A program made the position numbers and the translations under genes. A stretch of DNA of 64,000 nt, from contig NC_092670.1 of NCBI RefSeq assembly GCF_964355755.1, positions 35,761,795 to 35,825,794 on the forward strand, written 5' to 3'. Below are positions 1-15,000 of the stretch, in pieces. Position 1 is the stretch's first letter; each line of letters begins with the position of its first letter. The stretch is from Antedon mediterranea. Its lineage: Eukaryota; Echinodermata; Crinoidea; Comatulida; Antedonidae. The notes beneath the pieces were generated by a model that was not told where the DNA came from, searched no databases, and saw nothing but the letters and a program-made list of their open reading frames with translations.

Positions 1-25
1 ACTGACTGCCACAACATCAACTTAC

Positions 26-90
26 CTTTCCTTAATACTGAGTTTAGCCCTAGAAACATCTATTGATGTTTTTTGCATATCCTTTGCAAT
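26..90 (-). CDS. CFAP69: CFAP69 exon 21
   Basis: A 65-nt exon behind a TTTCTTTTATAG acceptor, followed by a GTAAGT donor. It encodes IAKDMQKTSIDVSRAKLSIK, which matches the family's basic segment after the coiled coil. It enters in phase 0 and leaves in phase 2, so at least one more exon lies left of position 1. Confidence 0.8.
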
Positions 91-3000
91 CTATAAAAGA
101 AATTAAATTTTTTTTTTACTTATGTATTTTTGGCAATAAACGTAATTATTACAACTCCACTCCCAAAGACTTGCAGTAAGACTTATGTAGAGCATGTTGT
201 GTATTTTTTATCTTGTGAACAGGATTGCTACCTTTAAGAAGGATAGTAAATGAATGCGTTTATGGTTATCCTTGGAAATTTGCCTATATATATAATATAT
301 ATATATTAATTATATCAAAAAGAAAAATAAATAAATTCAACAATTACTGTATACCAGGGCCATAGGCTTAGGAGGCCCAAACCCCCTCCAAAAAAGGCAG
401 AAATGTTTTATAAAGTTCCACATTTATAATTTTCCCTGTAACCTCCCTTTCCCCTACCCTCAGATAGCAACCAGTCTACACCATTGGATTATTTAATTAA
501 TTATTATTTAATTAATAGTTGTAATGAACTACAGTAGAAATAGAGTTTGTTTTGAAAGTAATACGATAGGTTAAATACATTAATCGTGTAACCAGGAAAA
601 TGAATTAACATTGCACCAAAGGATGTCTGAAGTTTAGTTAAGTATTTTTTTTTTATTTCATTTACGAGACATAAGTGATGCCAAAAATAAACCAGTAGTG
701 AAGCTTTCCATTGGTTGATACTATAGGCCTGTAATAGGCTAGGTCAAAGGAAACCATCTGATTGGCTGGTCCCTGTTTTATAAAAGTGAAGTGACTTACT
801 ACTACCTGAAATCTAAAAACGCTGGGAAAATCCCTACTCTTGTACAGCCTGTAGCCTACACACTGACCCTGCTTTATAATAGGCTTTATTAAAACAAAAA
901 ACCTGTTCAATCGATAAACAGCTATTATACAGTTCAGAATAACAAGGATATATTTAGGGCACCATGTTTTTAAAAACTTGCATAAGCCCTATCCTGAAAA
1001 CCTTATTTATAACTGAGTTTTACTTTAATCTCTATTTAAAACTAAGGGCCTATTTCTGATGCATTCTTAATGGTAAAAAAATTCTCCATTATATAGAATC
1101 TACAGAATCTCTACAGTGACCTGTTTCTGCTGCAATTAATTTATAAAGCTGTTCAGACAGAGTTATTTACCAGAGTAAGTTGTAACCGAGAAAACAACTG
1201 TTATGTTAATATTGTTGGCGGCAGAAACAGGCCATAAGAGCCAAAAAAAAAAGAACATAATTACTTTAAGCATATTGTAGTTTGATGTTCTGGTTACAAA
1301 GCTGTTCCAGTCAGCAATTGCTTTCTCCTTCTGTTTGTGGTTTTCACGGATCTAAAGAAGAAGATTTAGAGAGATAATTACAAGTACACAGTGTTGTATT
1401 ATCAACAACCATACAGTTGGCAATCTTAATCCCAACCTGCCTCAACTACCTGTTAATAGTGTATGATTTAAGTGTTGACCATTATCTAATACTGTAAATG
1501 GACAGTTATTAATTCTTATTCTATAGAAAAGGAACAGTAGACTAATCTCCCCCTAATCTACTAGATTATCAACAGGATCTTAAACTTGATCCTAATCTCT
1601 TGTGCTGTATTAAGATGTTCCATTTTGAAATGAGTAATGATCTTTCCTTCCCTAGTTTACCAAAATGTACTAACAATGTCGGTTGTGGCAATTTTATTAT
1701 TTCTTTTTTCATTCTTGCAAGTTGTCTCATATTTTATTTACACATTGTAATAATTCAGAATTATAGATTCAAATTTTCTTTTAATATAGTACACCTTCTG
1801 TATACAACACTATATCATGTTGAAGGAATACATACCTGTATACCACTCTGAGGAATATATACCTGTATATCACTCTGAGGAATATATACCTGTATATCAC
1901 TCTGAGGAATATATACCTGTATATCACTCTGAGGAATATATACCTGTATATCACTCTGAGGAATATATACCTGTATATCACTCTGAGGAATATATACCTG
2001 CATATCACTCTGAGGAATATATACCTGTATATCTCTCTGAGGAATATATACCTGTATATCACTCTGAGGAATATATTTACTATATATTCACCTGTATATC
2101 ACTCTGAGGAATATATACCTGTATATTTCTCTGACATGATATATAGTGTATGTAAGATGAGGTTATTAAGATGTAAGTACTACTAGTTTACTACAATGGC
2201 ATGGTAGATATATGCAGTGTATATTAAAACAATTAATAACTAGATTTAATTCGTCATTATGACGAATTATAGGTTATATGCATTGATTTGAATAAAGATA
2301 ATTGACTTTTAAAAGATATATTGATTGATTGATTTTGTCAGAATCTTTAATTATTTATAATATATGATAGGACCTTGCTAACGCGACCACCATAGCCGGT
2401 ATCACAATCCGATCAAAGATCCATATGCGTATAATGTCATAAACCACATTTGTTGTTACATACTAATAAAGACATAAGTTAATTTTTATCTAGATTTCAT
2501 TATAAATCATGTGTATAATCTATACACTAAGAAATAAATTTGAACAAACAATACGGATAATAAAAAAAAAATCTTATTTCGTTTCCCGAGGTGAGACTCG
2601 ATCTCGGTACATTGAATGCCATAGACACGAGCACAGACCATCGAGCCATACACAACTGACTAAAAGTTGTAGAAAAATTCCTCCGTGTATTTACTATGCA
2701 GTAACCAGTTTGGTGCAAATAGATTATTACATACCGCAATGAATTATAATTTTTTACTATGATGACATCTTTAAAATGTAAACAAATGATGCACTGTCAA
2801 ACTATATACTTTTAACTTTAATATATGAACTTTGGAAGGAAGAAAGTTAATGTTAAGTTTGTTATTTTGGCTTAAGAAAATGTCATAATTTGTTTGATTG
2901 TCAAAATTATTTTTTTTTAATTTAATATGCAATTAATGATGACTTAATCAACTTTTGTTCTCTTAATTTGAAAATAAATCATACATATGATACATACACT

Positions 3001-6000
3001 TCAAGAAAATGAAATAAAAAATAGGTGTTCCCCTGCATTCTGACGATATATATTAATTTTAAAATTTAGCATATTTTCACCATTTTGTTAACTTATACGT
3101 GCGTAGCCAGTCACTTTTGACGTGCTCGTATAACGCAATTTCGAGTTGAAACGTGAATCAAATATGATGATATTATTAAAGAAAGATTGTAAAACAGAAA
3201 TCGGGCAAAAAGAGGGCGCATCAACGTTTAACGCGCAGTGCGCGTGAAAAAATCGGCGCACTCATGGCAATTTTTTAAACGCTTAAAATTGCCTGAAACG
3301 TACTCTAATTTGATCGAAAATAAATTTTGACAATTTTGAACATTTTAAGCGCGCGTACGCAAGCGTTATATGCGCTACGCACGTAATTGTATTGCCATAT
3401 AATGAAATATGACCTGAAATTTATGAGTACCAAATTTTGTTTAATTGTGATTCATGCTTGTGAAGATATGATTACAAACATGATTTTGTAAAATCGCGCG
3501 TAGACCGCGTAATGTTTGATTGCGCACCGTGAAAACATAACCACATCGATTCCTGGCCATAAGGAATACACTCTGAAAAATTGACTTAGTTACATGAAAC
3601 TGATATCAAGATAATTGACGGACAAATAGTGCTAAGGAAAGAATAAATAAATAAAGAAATAAATAAAGATTTTGACAGAATCAAGAGGTTATATGCATGA
3701 ATGCATATAACCTAAAAAAACTTGCTGAATAAAAACAAAAATGAGGCTAGCTAATTTCAAAGTAAAAGCAAATGACAATTAAAAAGCAAAAAAAAAGAAA
3801 CACCTTCAAAACAAATAGATCAAATTAGGCCATTAATTGAATAATTAATGGGATAATTAGATGAGAATGCCTATCTATTGAGAATTTTATAAACTGTGAT
3901 TTTATTAAGTGATTTACTAACTGTAATTTATTCCTTAATTGAAGTACAATGTCAATGTCATAGAGGTGATAAACAAGTTTAGTAGGTTATTACCACTTTG
4001 GTTATTAGGCCTTGTCAACTTTTAATACCAAATAGACTACTTGTTCAGATTAAAAAAAAAACCAGCTGGCCATTCTAGGAATTCTGGAAGAAAGGCTGGG
4101 TATATAGACATTTTTACTAAATATAGTATTCTTTGTTAAGAGCTACTATTTTGGGCTAATAGCTACTGATTGGGCTAAGACTGAGCTACTGATTGGACAC
4201 GAGTCCTTCTAGAAGCTGGAGGGTCACTCATGGTAAATAGCGGTATCTCTACTCTGGACCATTCTCAGCTATCCACTTCCATGTGTTGTTTATTTTTTTA
4301 TGTCACTGTTTTACTGAAATAAAATGAAGTAAATAAACATGTACCTCAGCATATTTGTCCTGTTCGTCTATCAGATCCTGCTCGTGTTGTGATTCTAGGA
4401 GTTCTTCTTGTGATTCTATCACAGCATTTACCCTCTCTGTAGCAGCCCGTGACATCACCTCCATTGCTTCCTAATGTTTGTTAGGAAAGACAGAAAGTGA
4501 TTAAAAAAGATCACCTGATAAATATGGTTCCCATTGTTTTTTTGCTATTATATAAATTTTTAAAAACTAAATGTTGTTAACAAGAAGCTTTCATTGTTTT
4601 TTTCCTTCTATTTATTTAATTTTTAAAAAACTAAACAAAGAAGCTTATAAATGTACAGTCTACTGTATGTAGATATCGGACACACAGGAATTAAACACAG
4701 TACCTAGGGATTGGTACGATTTAGGATTCTTTATTTGTCTAGAAATTTAAAAGGATTTTTCAATGGCAATACATATTAATATATTAAAGTACATGAACCC
4801 AGCGAAATAGCCTATATTTAATAAATTTTTTATAAAAAAGTGTGTTGTGTGTTTTGCTGTTATTATACTATTTATTGTGTTGAGGCATGTTAACCACCAG
4901 GACAGTACTACGTTTGTAATAAAAGGATGCAATGTTAGTATTTATGGCGAGGACCACTGAAGGTTCAATTTTAATTAGAGGATGTTTAATAGGACATTCA
5001 ATGAATTAGAACTCTGTTTAAAAATATTTCATCAACCTGCCATTTTCAATGCCACATTATTAATTACAGTACCTTTAAATTTATAGAAAACGTATTTAAC
5101 TCCTACTAGGGGGCACCTTCAGAACCCACCAAAGTGTCCTCTAAATTGGGGTTTCCTGTGAAAACATGGGTTGGCTATTGTGTTAAAAAAATTACTCTTA
5201 TTTGTATCACAGGAAAGTGTCCCCTTAATAGAGGTGTACTTTGAAAAGGTAGTCTAACAACAGGACACTGAGTTAACCTTACCAAGACAGGAACTGAACT
5301 CATAACAGTCCTTTGATCTTATGTCTGGCTGTGACAAATACCAACAGTACTGTACTATGTATGTATTCTCCGTGCTGTTTGTGTCACAGCCACAGATAAA
5401 CCCTTTGATCTCCGGAGGTTTTTTGGTAAGCTCATAAACTCATAATACATTTTTTATATTTGGAGGAAGGAGGAATACTAACTTGATCTGGTGTAACTGG
5501 TCGAATGCCTTCTTGATTCAACTCTGTCACAACCTCATCCCATACCTCACCAGCCTTAAGTTCTAAGTACTTCTCAATAATACTAAGAGTAACTAAGTCA
5601 TTAGTGGAGAGCCCTGGTAGGTCTGCAAACCCTATAAATAAAAGACCAAGTTAATTTTGAAATTACCAACTTTTGTTTATTATGTATATTCGAGTTGAGT
5701 GGCCGAGAGGTTAAGGCAGAGGCGCCGCCGCAAACCATAGCTATACAATCAGCACAGGTTCAAGTCACTCCTCAACCATTGTTTTGGTAGTAGAACAAGT
5801 CTTCTCGGATAAGGACTTAAAGCTGGAGGCCCAGTGTACACATCTGGCTTGTGTGCACTTTAAAGAACCCAGACATCTTTCGGAGGAGTAGGGGGTTACC
5901 CCGGTTTACTGGTCCATTCAGCCCCCGTCAGTGGTGGCAGCACTCAACACCCTTAGAGGAGTAGAAAGTTGTGCTATGTGTCATCCACATCTGTGCGCAA

Positions 6001-9000
6001 TTCAGTACAGTAAGCTGCAAGTCTCAGGTTATTCCTCCATTTAAATTTACATACAGTATTTATGATATTATAGTGAACACTATAATCTTTCTATATTAAT
6101 AATGATTTTTTTTTCTTTTGTGATCCATTTCAAGGAATGACACTGACAACACCCTAATAAAAGTTTGCATAGAAATAATCTAAACTTTGAAAACTTAGAT
6201 ATTAGAAAATTATGGTTTAGAACATTTGAACACCCTTTTATGCTTTTCAGAAACTCATGTTTAAATCAATTAATTTTGTCTATTGTAAAATCTTGAAACC
6301 ATATTGTAATTCTTGTTTATCATTGCAAAAGTGATTCATTGGGTCAAAAAAGGTTACAAAAAAAAAACAATCAACAGTTAAACCGCAATATTAGTTTGGT
6401 GGAAGGAAGTGATATAGAGCTATAATACTGACACTGTTTTTTATTCTTGTTTATTGACGCTCATGGGGTGATACCCTTTCTGTTGTTCACCTGTAAGTGG
6501 ATTATATATAAAAGGGAAAAAAACCGTTGTGAAAGTGAAAGATTATTTTTTTTTTCGTTTTTTTTTTCTAACTAAGGAAATAATTGACTACAAAATGGCC
6601 TATTCAAAGTTTGATTTAATTAATCTACAGTTTCGGCAACAATACATCTTAAGGAAGTCATACTAGGCTAAATAAAGACTGGAATCTGTTTTTTTCATTT
6701 AGTATACAGTATGGTATTGATATTCTTTTTGTTATTTAATTCTAATATCAGGTAAACCATCTATCAATCAACTAATCAACTTTATAACAACCTTTAACTT
6801 TAATTTTTGATCTCATGAACTTTATTGCGGGGTTCAGCAAACTTAAATATTTACTTGACAATCAATTAAGCCATCAGTAAATTTCTTAAAACCACAAATA
6901 AGATAATGTTCAAAATAATATTGTTTTATTTCAAGTTATTATACTCAGTTTTGGCAAATTGTCAATAATAGCCGAAAACGAGTTCATTCACTGTCCTTCT
7001 TAAAGGTGCGAACCCTGTTCAACTGAACACAAAATGGTGTAAACAACGTCTTTAATGTATTCTTATTATAATTGTATAACTCTTTTCAATTTCCATTTTT
7101 GGTGAGCCACTTGACAGTTGGCTTTTTGGTTAACCAGAGTCTATTGGATTTTGAACTCTTTTCTTTTGCTTTTTTGTTTTGTTATGTATTTGTTCTTTTC
7201 TGACAAAATAAATGAAATAGGATTTGAGTTGTTTCTTAGACCGCAAAGAAAATAAATCTTAATTAATCAGTTTCAATTTAGAAATATGTTTATTAACCTA
7301 ATAGCAATTTAGCCATACCTACCTTTTTGAGAAACTGCATCTTTGACTTAATAATAAAACTAATTTACTACATCTCACTTGGCATAATGAATTAAAAAAT
7401 GTTGTCAATTAATTGTTAATAATGCTTACCAATCTTACAGAAGAGAGAGTAAATCTTCGCACGTAAGTTCTCAAACACGTCTAGTATAGCTCTGCTAGAA
7501 GAATCAGCTGGCTGTGACTGAACGCCATCTTCAGATTGTAGAGCACCCATTAAGGGGTTGACAGAGTCTACACAAATTAAAGTTTTGTTAATCTTAATAA
7601 AAAGGGAATGATACTGTATTATGAGCATTTAACATAATTACTATACTTTGTGTTTACACCTACTACACTAATCTACCATGATACAGTGTCATATATATAT
7701 CACATGTGATAATGCCCAACATAAACCTTAATATGATGCAGGCGCCACATGTGATACATATGTGACCAGTGAAAAACAGAGAATTAATGCAGTGATGGAT
7801 ATAATATTAATAATGCCTTATTGGAGATACAGTAGGAAATTGGTTACTGCAGTATCAGTGCTAAAGTGCTATAGTCTAACTTAGTACATTAAAGCTTTCC
7901 CTGTAAAGTAACGGAATTTGAATATTATTTATATACATACATTTGTAATTAATTGGCTGAATTAATTAGTGAAATCTAATTTAAGTACAACCTACAAACA
8001 ACTGAACTCTGAACAATGTCTTTACTAAATTGAAACATAATATAATATAAAAAGTAATAACATGTAAAAATAATAGTATTGCCTTGAAAGTTGATATCAA
8101 CAGAAGGTTCTCTGATATCAACACTGTTTTATTTGATAGATGGAATTATAATATTAATTTTAAATACTATTACACCTTCAATGTTATTATACTCTAATCT
8201 TATACTGTATTCCATGAATTCTAAATGTTAAAGGTGATGGGCCTGCATTGAATAACCTACTGTACTGCTTAAACCTGTATCCAACATTTGGTGAAGGTGC
8301 CAAGTGTGTGTACACAGACTGACATTGAATCACTAACTATTAATTTCTTGAAAAAATGTCAAGAATATTGTTTGAAATTATTTGGAATTTGCAGATGGGC
8401 TTTATAAAACAGAAAAAAAAACAGGCCACAGTGTTAGATGTCTAGGCTCTGTCTGCTCTATAAAACAAGTTTGACAAAAAAAGTGTGATGTGCACAAAAT
8501 GGTAGTGATATGACATCATATCCATGTCTATATATGAGCACATCACATTTTGTTGTCACATAAAGTTTGATCACGTAGAAAGAGCTTTAGATATTTGTTA
8601 TCGACTGTTTGGAAATTACATATTTACAATATTGAGAATTTAAATAAACTTATTTTTAATGAATATTTTAATATTCTTATCAGTAAAATATTAAAAAAAT
8701 ACAATCAAATCTGATTTCATAATCAGATTATGTTGTATTTTGAGCTTCTATTATTGAATGATATAGCCTTGGAATACATAAGTTCAATAAGCTCTTGTGT
8801 GTGTTTTCTCTGAACAAACACCAAGCAAACAAACATGATTTGTTAATCCTAGTACACTTAAACTTCCAAAAAAGTAAAAAAAAAAAAATAAAATAGACCT
8901 TGTTGAAATACTGTACATCATTATTAGCACAATGCAGTTGGAGAGTAGAAATTTTAACTGATAGGGCACTATAACCACTATTGAACCCTAACAAACCCTT

Positions 9001-12000
9001 TGCTGTACTAATTGCTTTTCTATCCAACAGAGACAGTACTAACATTTAGATACTTGCTTACATTAGACCTAGGTAAAAATTATGTGAAGGTATTGTCTGG
9101 TTGCAGGTAGCCATTGTTGTTAATATCTAAACGTCACCAGGTGGTGATAAACTTAAACGATTCCTTTAACACATTTAGTCATCTTTAATAACAGATTACC
9201 TGCAATGCATCCATTAGCATCCCTCTTTACTCCAATGGCATCTTCCTCTTTTCTCCACACATCAACAAGCAGATTACAAGCTGTTCTGTTCTCTATACCT
9301 CTCCATGCCATCATATGACTGACTGATTTAGGGTTCTCGCAAAGGTCAACAAGACACCCTAAAATCAGGTTGTACATATCAGCTGGACAATTCTATAATA
9401 AAGCAGTTAAATAATAAAGCAGTTATATAATAAAGCAGTTATATAATAAAGCAGTTTATAATAAAGCAGTTATATAATAAAGCAGTTATATACTAAAGCA
9501 GTTATATAATAAAGCAGTTATATAATAAAGCAGTTACATAATGAAGCAGTTATATAATAAAGCAGTTTATAATAAAGCAGTTATCTAATAAAGCAGTTTA
9601 TAATAAAGCAGTTATATAATAAAGCAGTTATATAATAAAGCAGTTATATAATAAAGCAGTTATATAATAAAGCAGTTACATAATGAAGCAGTTATATAAT
9701 AAAGCAGTTATATAATAAAGCAGTTATATAATAAAGCAGTTATATAATAAAGCAGTTATATAATAAAGCAGTTATATAATAAAGCAGTTTATAATAAAGC
9801 AGTTATATAATAAAGCAGTTATATAATAAAGCAGTTATATAATAAAGCAGTTATCTAATAAAGCAGTTTATAATAAAGCAGTTATATAATAAAGCAGTTA
9901 TATAATAAAGCAGTTATATAATAAAGCAGTTATATAATAAAGCAGTTACATAATGAAGCAGTTACATAATAAAGCAGTTACATAATAAAGCAGTTATATA
10001 ATAAAGCAGTTATATAATAAAGCAGTTATATAATAAAGCAGTTATCTAATAAAGCAGTTTATAATAAAGCAGTTATATAATAAAGCAGTTATATAATAAA
10101 GCAGTTATATAATAAAGCAGTTATATAATAAAGCAGTTACATAATGAAGCAGTTACATAATAAAGCAGTTATATAATAAAGCAGTTATATAATAAAGCAG
10201 TTATATAATAAAGCAGTTATATAATAAAGCAGTTATCTAATAAAGCAGTTTATAATAAAGCAGTTATATAATAAAGCAGTTATATAATAAAGCAGTTATA
10301 TAATAAAGCAGTTATATAATAAAGCAGTTACATAATGAAGCGGTTATATAATAAAGCAGTTATATAATAAAGCAGTTATATAATAAAGCAGTTATATAAT
10401 AAAGCAGTTATATAATAAAGCAGTTATATAATAAAGCAGTTACATAATGAAGCGGTTATATAATAAAGCAGTTTATAATAAAGCAGTTTATATAATAAAG
10501 CAGTTATATAATAAAGCAGTTATATAATAAAGCATTTATATAATGAAGCATTAATATAATGAAGCAGTTATATAATAAAGCAGTTATATAATAAAGCAGA
10601 TTATGTCAATAAGGATATGTTGAATCTTTTATTTGTATTCATTATTTAAAAAAGAGTCAATGCTAATTAAATATTTTTTATGCAAACTTTAGAAAAAAAT
10701 TCACCAAATTTGTTTGCTAATGCTTGTGTTAATGATTTTTTTGGGTTTTTGGGTTCGAAATCAATAATAGTTTTAAAACAATTTAGTATTGATCAAAATG
10801 TAAAGTTGATTTAAGTAGAATTAACCAGCTGCTGCTACTACTCATCAATTGTAACACAAGATGTTCAATTAATTTGAAGTAGATAACGAGGATCATCACA
10901 TTAAAAAAAATGTTTTAAGTAGAGGTGGTAAAATCAAGTGTTTGATAAAAGGGGCGTCAGCTTTCTTGTTGTTTCAAAGCTCTGTCTACACTATCAAACT
11001 TTATGTGAAAAAAATGTGATTTTCCCATATATGGACATGACGATGTCATATCACTAATATATTTGGGCACATCACTACCATATTTGGGATCATCACACTT
11101 TTTTTATAGTGCAGATAGAGCTTAACATCATGTTATACAATTAGAAAATGTTCAAATATACTACTTTTCTATAAAGGTCTGTCTACACTATCAAACTTTA
11201 TGTGACAAACAAAACGTGATGTGCCCATATATGGACATGATGACATCATATCATATATTATACATTTTGTTGTCACATAAAGTTTGATCATGTAGAAAGA
11301 GCTTTAGATATTTGTTATCGGCTGTTTGGAAATTACATATTTACAATATTGAGAATTTAAATAAACTTATTTTTAATGAATATTTTAATATTGATAGTGT
11401 AGACATCATATCACTACCATATATGGTCACATCATACCTTTTTGTCAAACTAGTTTGATAGTGTAGACAGAGCTTTAAACTCTTCCAAAACTTTCTGACA
11501 TAATCTCAAACCTGAATTTCATTCATGGTCACAATGGTAAAATTTCATTGTAAACCCCACCTTCCACAAACCCAACGAAGCATATTAATGTGAGACCTAC
11601 AGTAGCTGTACTTTATACAGGCATGATATAAGGAACTACGGAAACTGGAAGTTATATAGTTTTATATTTCCCATAATCAAGTTTCGATCTATCCAAATAT
11701 TTATTTCAAGCGACAGAACAAAAAACCAAAAAAAGTTTAATATAATATGAAATAAATGTTTAACCTAAATAGTGGAATACTGAAACAAATTAAAATAATA
11801 ACTATACAAAATATTTTTAAGGTAAACATCCTAATTTACCAATAGGTAAATATTATATTGAATATTTAATACAAGTAGATAGTGTAGGCCTATACAGTAG
11901 GTTTTAATGTGTCTTACAAAATATCTAAACAGCTCATTCATGTTCAGAAATACGAGACTCACCTAATTCTTAAATAAGGTATCATAGAGAAAATATAGTT

Positions 12001-15000
12001 CACTATAATATCTCTATGGTAATATTCATAACTTATATTATTTCTCTTACCTGTAGTAAATTCAAAAGAAGAAAGACGCCCTCTCCAGCCAAGTATACAT
12101 CTTCATTGATGCTGCTGCCAATGACGCAGGACCAGATGCAGTCAACGCATGCTACCATAAGGCGATGGTGACCTAGGCCATTGCAGACCTTCTTGGCATT
12201 TACTTGCAGGTATTGTACAACAGCTTCTACTCCTTTGCTTCCAAATAATTCCTGTTAAAAAGTGAGGACAAAAAATTGAAATTGCTTTACGTTTTGATGA
12301 AAATTTGTTGTGTATGTGCATACAAGACAAACAGGATTGGGGTGCCAGTAGTGTTAACTGCTCGACCTTATCCACCCACACTGAGATTAAATTAATCATT
12401 TTTTACTGAAAATCTCAAAGAAAATCTATATCATATATATTTAAAATTCCCAGAAATCTTAAACATTAATCATTTTTAAAGATAGTATTGCTTTAATAGT
12501 CAATTGCTTTATTTACTAACCTTTCGATGAAGCTCGCCCTCACAAAGAGCAGAAAGAATAAACAACATATCGCACTGCATCTCAACGTCCACTTCATCAT
12601 CCGGAAATGTTGATTTACTGGCGCTACTTAAGATATCTAAAAAGAAATCAAATTCATTAAAAAAAATATTAAAAATATTTATATAATATAGTTGATTTCT
12701 TGGAGTTGTTGAATTAACGTTTGTAATCAGTGCAAGCTTGGTGGTCTAGAGCAGTGTTCCACAAACTTTTTATTTCGCAGCCTAAAATCCTCTTCCTGGA
12801 AACCTACCTACCTACTAACTACCCAACTAGACAAATTAAATGAAGGTAATAAGAGTCTGTCACATCACAGCCCCACCATGGCTGGGGCTGAGGAAAAGAA
12901 AGAAACTTGTAGGAATATTGCATTTTATTTTTTGGAGGGTAAACATTTGGTTGATCCACCACTGAAAAAATTTCCCCTTTATAATGTACATGATACAATT
13001 GTCACTGTGTCAATGTCAGTTACCAAATAAGGAAAAACATCTGACTAATTAATTGTTACATACATTACAGTAGATAGAAATTTACCAAGTATTAAAATGT
13101 TCATGATGTTAGTACTCAGATTTTACATGGAGAGGGAAACTTTTGTAAAGTAGTATTTGATTTGAAAAATTCATCCTGACAGATGATTAATTTAACATGT
13201 AATTTTCAGTCCTAAAAATCATGCCAATTAACGGCAGTCAAAATAAAGGACTTTAATTAATCAGATAAAAAAGCAGTGTGGAAATGAAATCTTTCATTTA
13301 TGAGGTTTATATTACATATCTATTACATAGAGTTATGTAACTTAATCCTCTGTAAAGATATAGTTCCATTAATTATTCTCCAAATATTTCTACCTGTATA
13401 ATTAATACAATATACAATCGTATTAACTTACTTGATTCATAATAAAAAATAATACATCCTTGGGTGTGTGAATATTCCTTTAAAGTTAAATTATAGAGGG
13501 GGTGTTTATAAATTTAGTTAAGAACAAACCATACTAAAATAGAGAGTTTGTATGTTTGTTAAATACACATTTTGCTATTACATGCTACATAATACTGTAA
13601 CTAGGCCTATCAAAATGAATGAAATAGTAGTAGAGAAAGGTTTTTAATTACATCTGAGCTGCCCTCATCAGGGAGGGTTGGGCTTGTACCATGGGTAGGC
13701 CTACTGTATGTGATTATTCTTTCATTGAAGTTATATTATACTGTAGAGGGGGGTGTTTATATATCTAGTAGAAACAAAACACAGAATCATATACTAGAGC
13801 ACGGAGTCCTTAATATTACTACTCTACAATGACTAGAGAGTTTGTATGCATGCGTGTTTTAATATACACATTTTTGCTACTGCATGCATCTGTACTCATA
13901 AGATATCAAAATGACCAGAATTGTACTTTCAATTCTCAGGGAAGGGTTGCAAAAACAATGTAACATTCTGTAAAACGAGTGTCTTACCTAAAAGTTGAGA
14001 GATGGCGCCTTGGTCGACTAAGTCTTGATTACAAGCTTCATCTGCTAATGAAACCATACTGCGCATGAGGTGCATGCAATAACGCATCTGAGCTCGCTTG
14101 TTACCGCGGCCACCTGTAGCGTGATAGGAGTTGCCATGACCACCATAATCATCTGTAATAAAAGAAAAAAAAAACACTATATTAACAAAGATTTCAGCAA
14201 AACTCTGGTTTGTTAATCTTTAATCACTGTAATCTTTGTCCTTTGTATTTTGTTAATTTTACTCATGGTTCCATGAAATGAAATGTTGATCTTTTTTGTC
14301 ATTAATTTTATTTTAAAGTTATGAACGTCATTCATTCGTAACTGTTTGAAAATAAACAATTACCTTTTCCAACACACCACTCAAGTAGAAGAAGCAAACG
14401 TGTGTTGCCTTGGTAACTCATATAATCCTGCACACATTGCGGCGCTATCGTGCAAAGCGATGTCATCGCGTGTAGTTGCAACTCCTCAAACTGAGCGGGT
14501 GACCATTCCTGTGGCTGCGATGTTTCCTCGTTATTGCGAATGTACGACAACAACGCAAGTAGGAAGTGACCTTCGACCAACAGTGGAATCATAGCGGGCT
14601 CTTTGCTCAGTACAACAACTACACTCATTAGTAGTTTTTTAAGTTCAAAGTCCTCATGATTCTAAAATCAAATCAGAATGGTAGATTCAAAATTCATTTA
14701 ACTCATCCTTAATTAATGTATTTAAAAATAGAATACAAACATTGATTAACAGACATACAGACATCAGTTTAAATGTCTCATGGCTATGAACTGAGTATGC
14801 ACCCAAGCCTCTAACCAACCTCCGACACCTACGCCCCAATCTATTTGACCTCATGTGTACTGTGTGATATATAATCTATTCTAAGTGAAACATGAATGGA
14901 TCTAATATTTTATATATAAATTAGACAAGTTAATTGTTTTTAATATTTTTAAAACATATTAATTACAGTGGAAAGTTTGAGATGTTTCACCAGCATGTTG

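Noticed and set aside
1781-2107. Repeat peptides on both strands (YIPVYHSEE, YRYIFLRVI)
   Set aside because: Products of the 27-bp minisatellite within CFAP69 intron 19.
9394-10598. CRISPR-like array
   Set aside because: There are no unique spacers; the whole 16-bp unit repeats. Eukaryotic intronic minisatellite.
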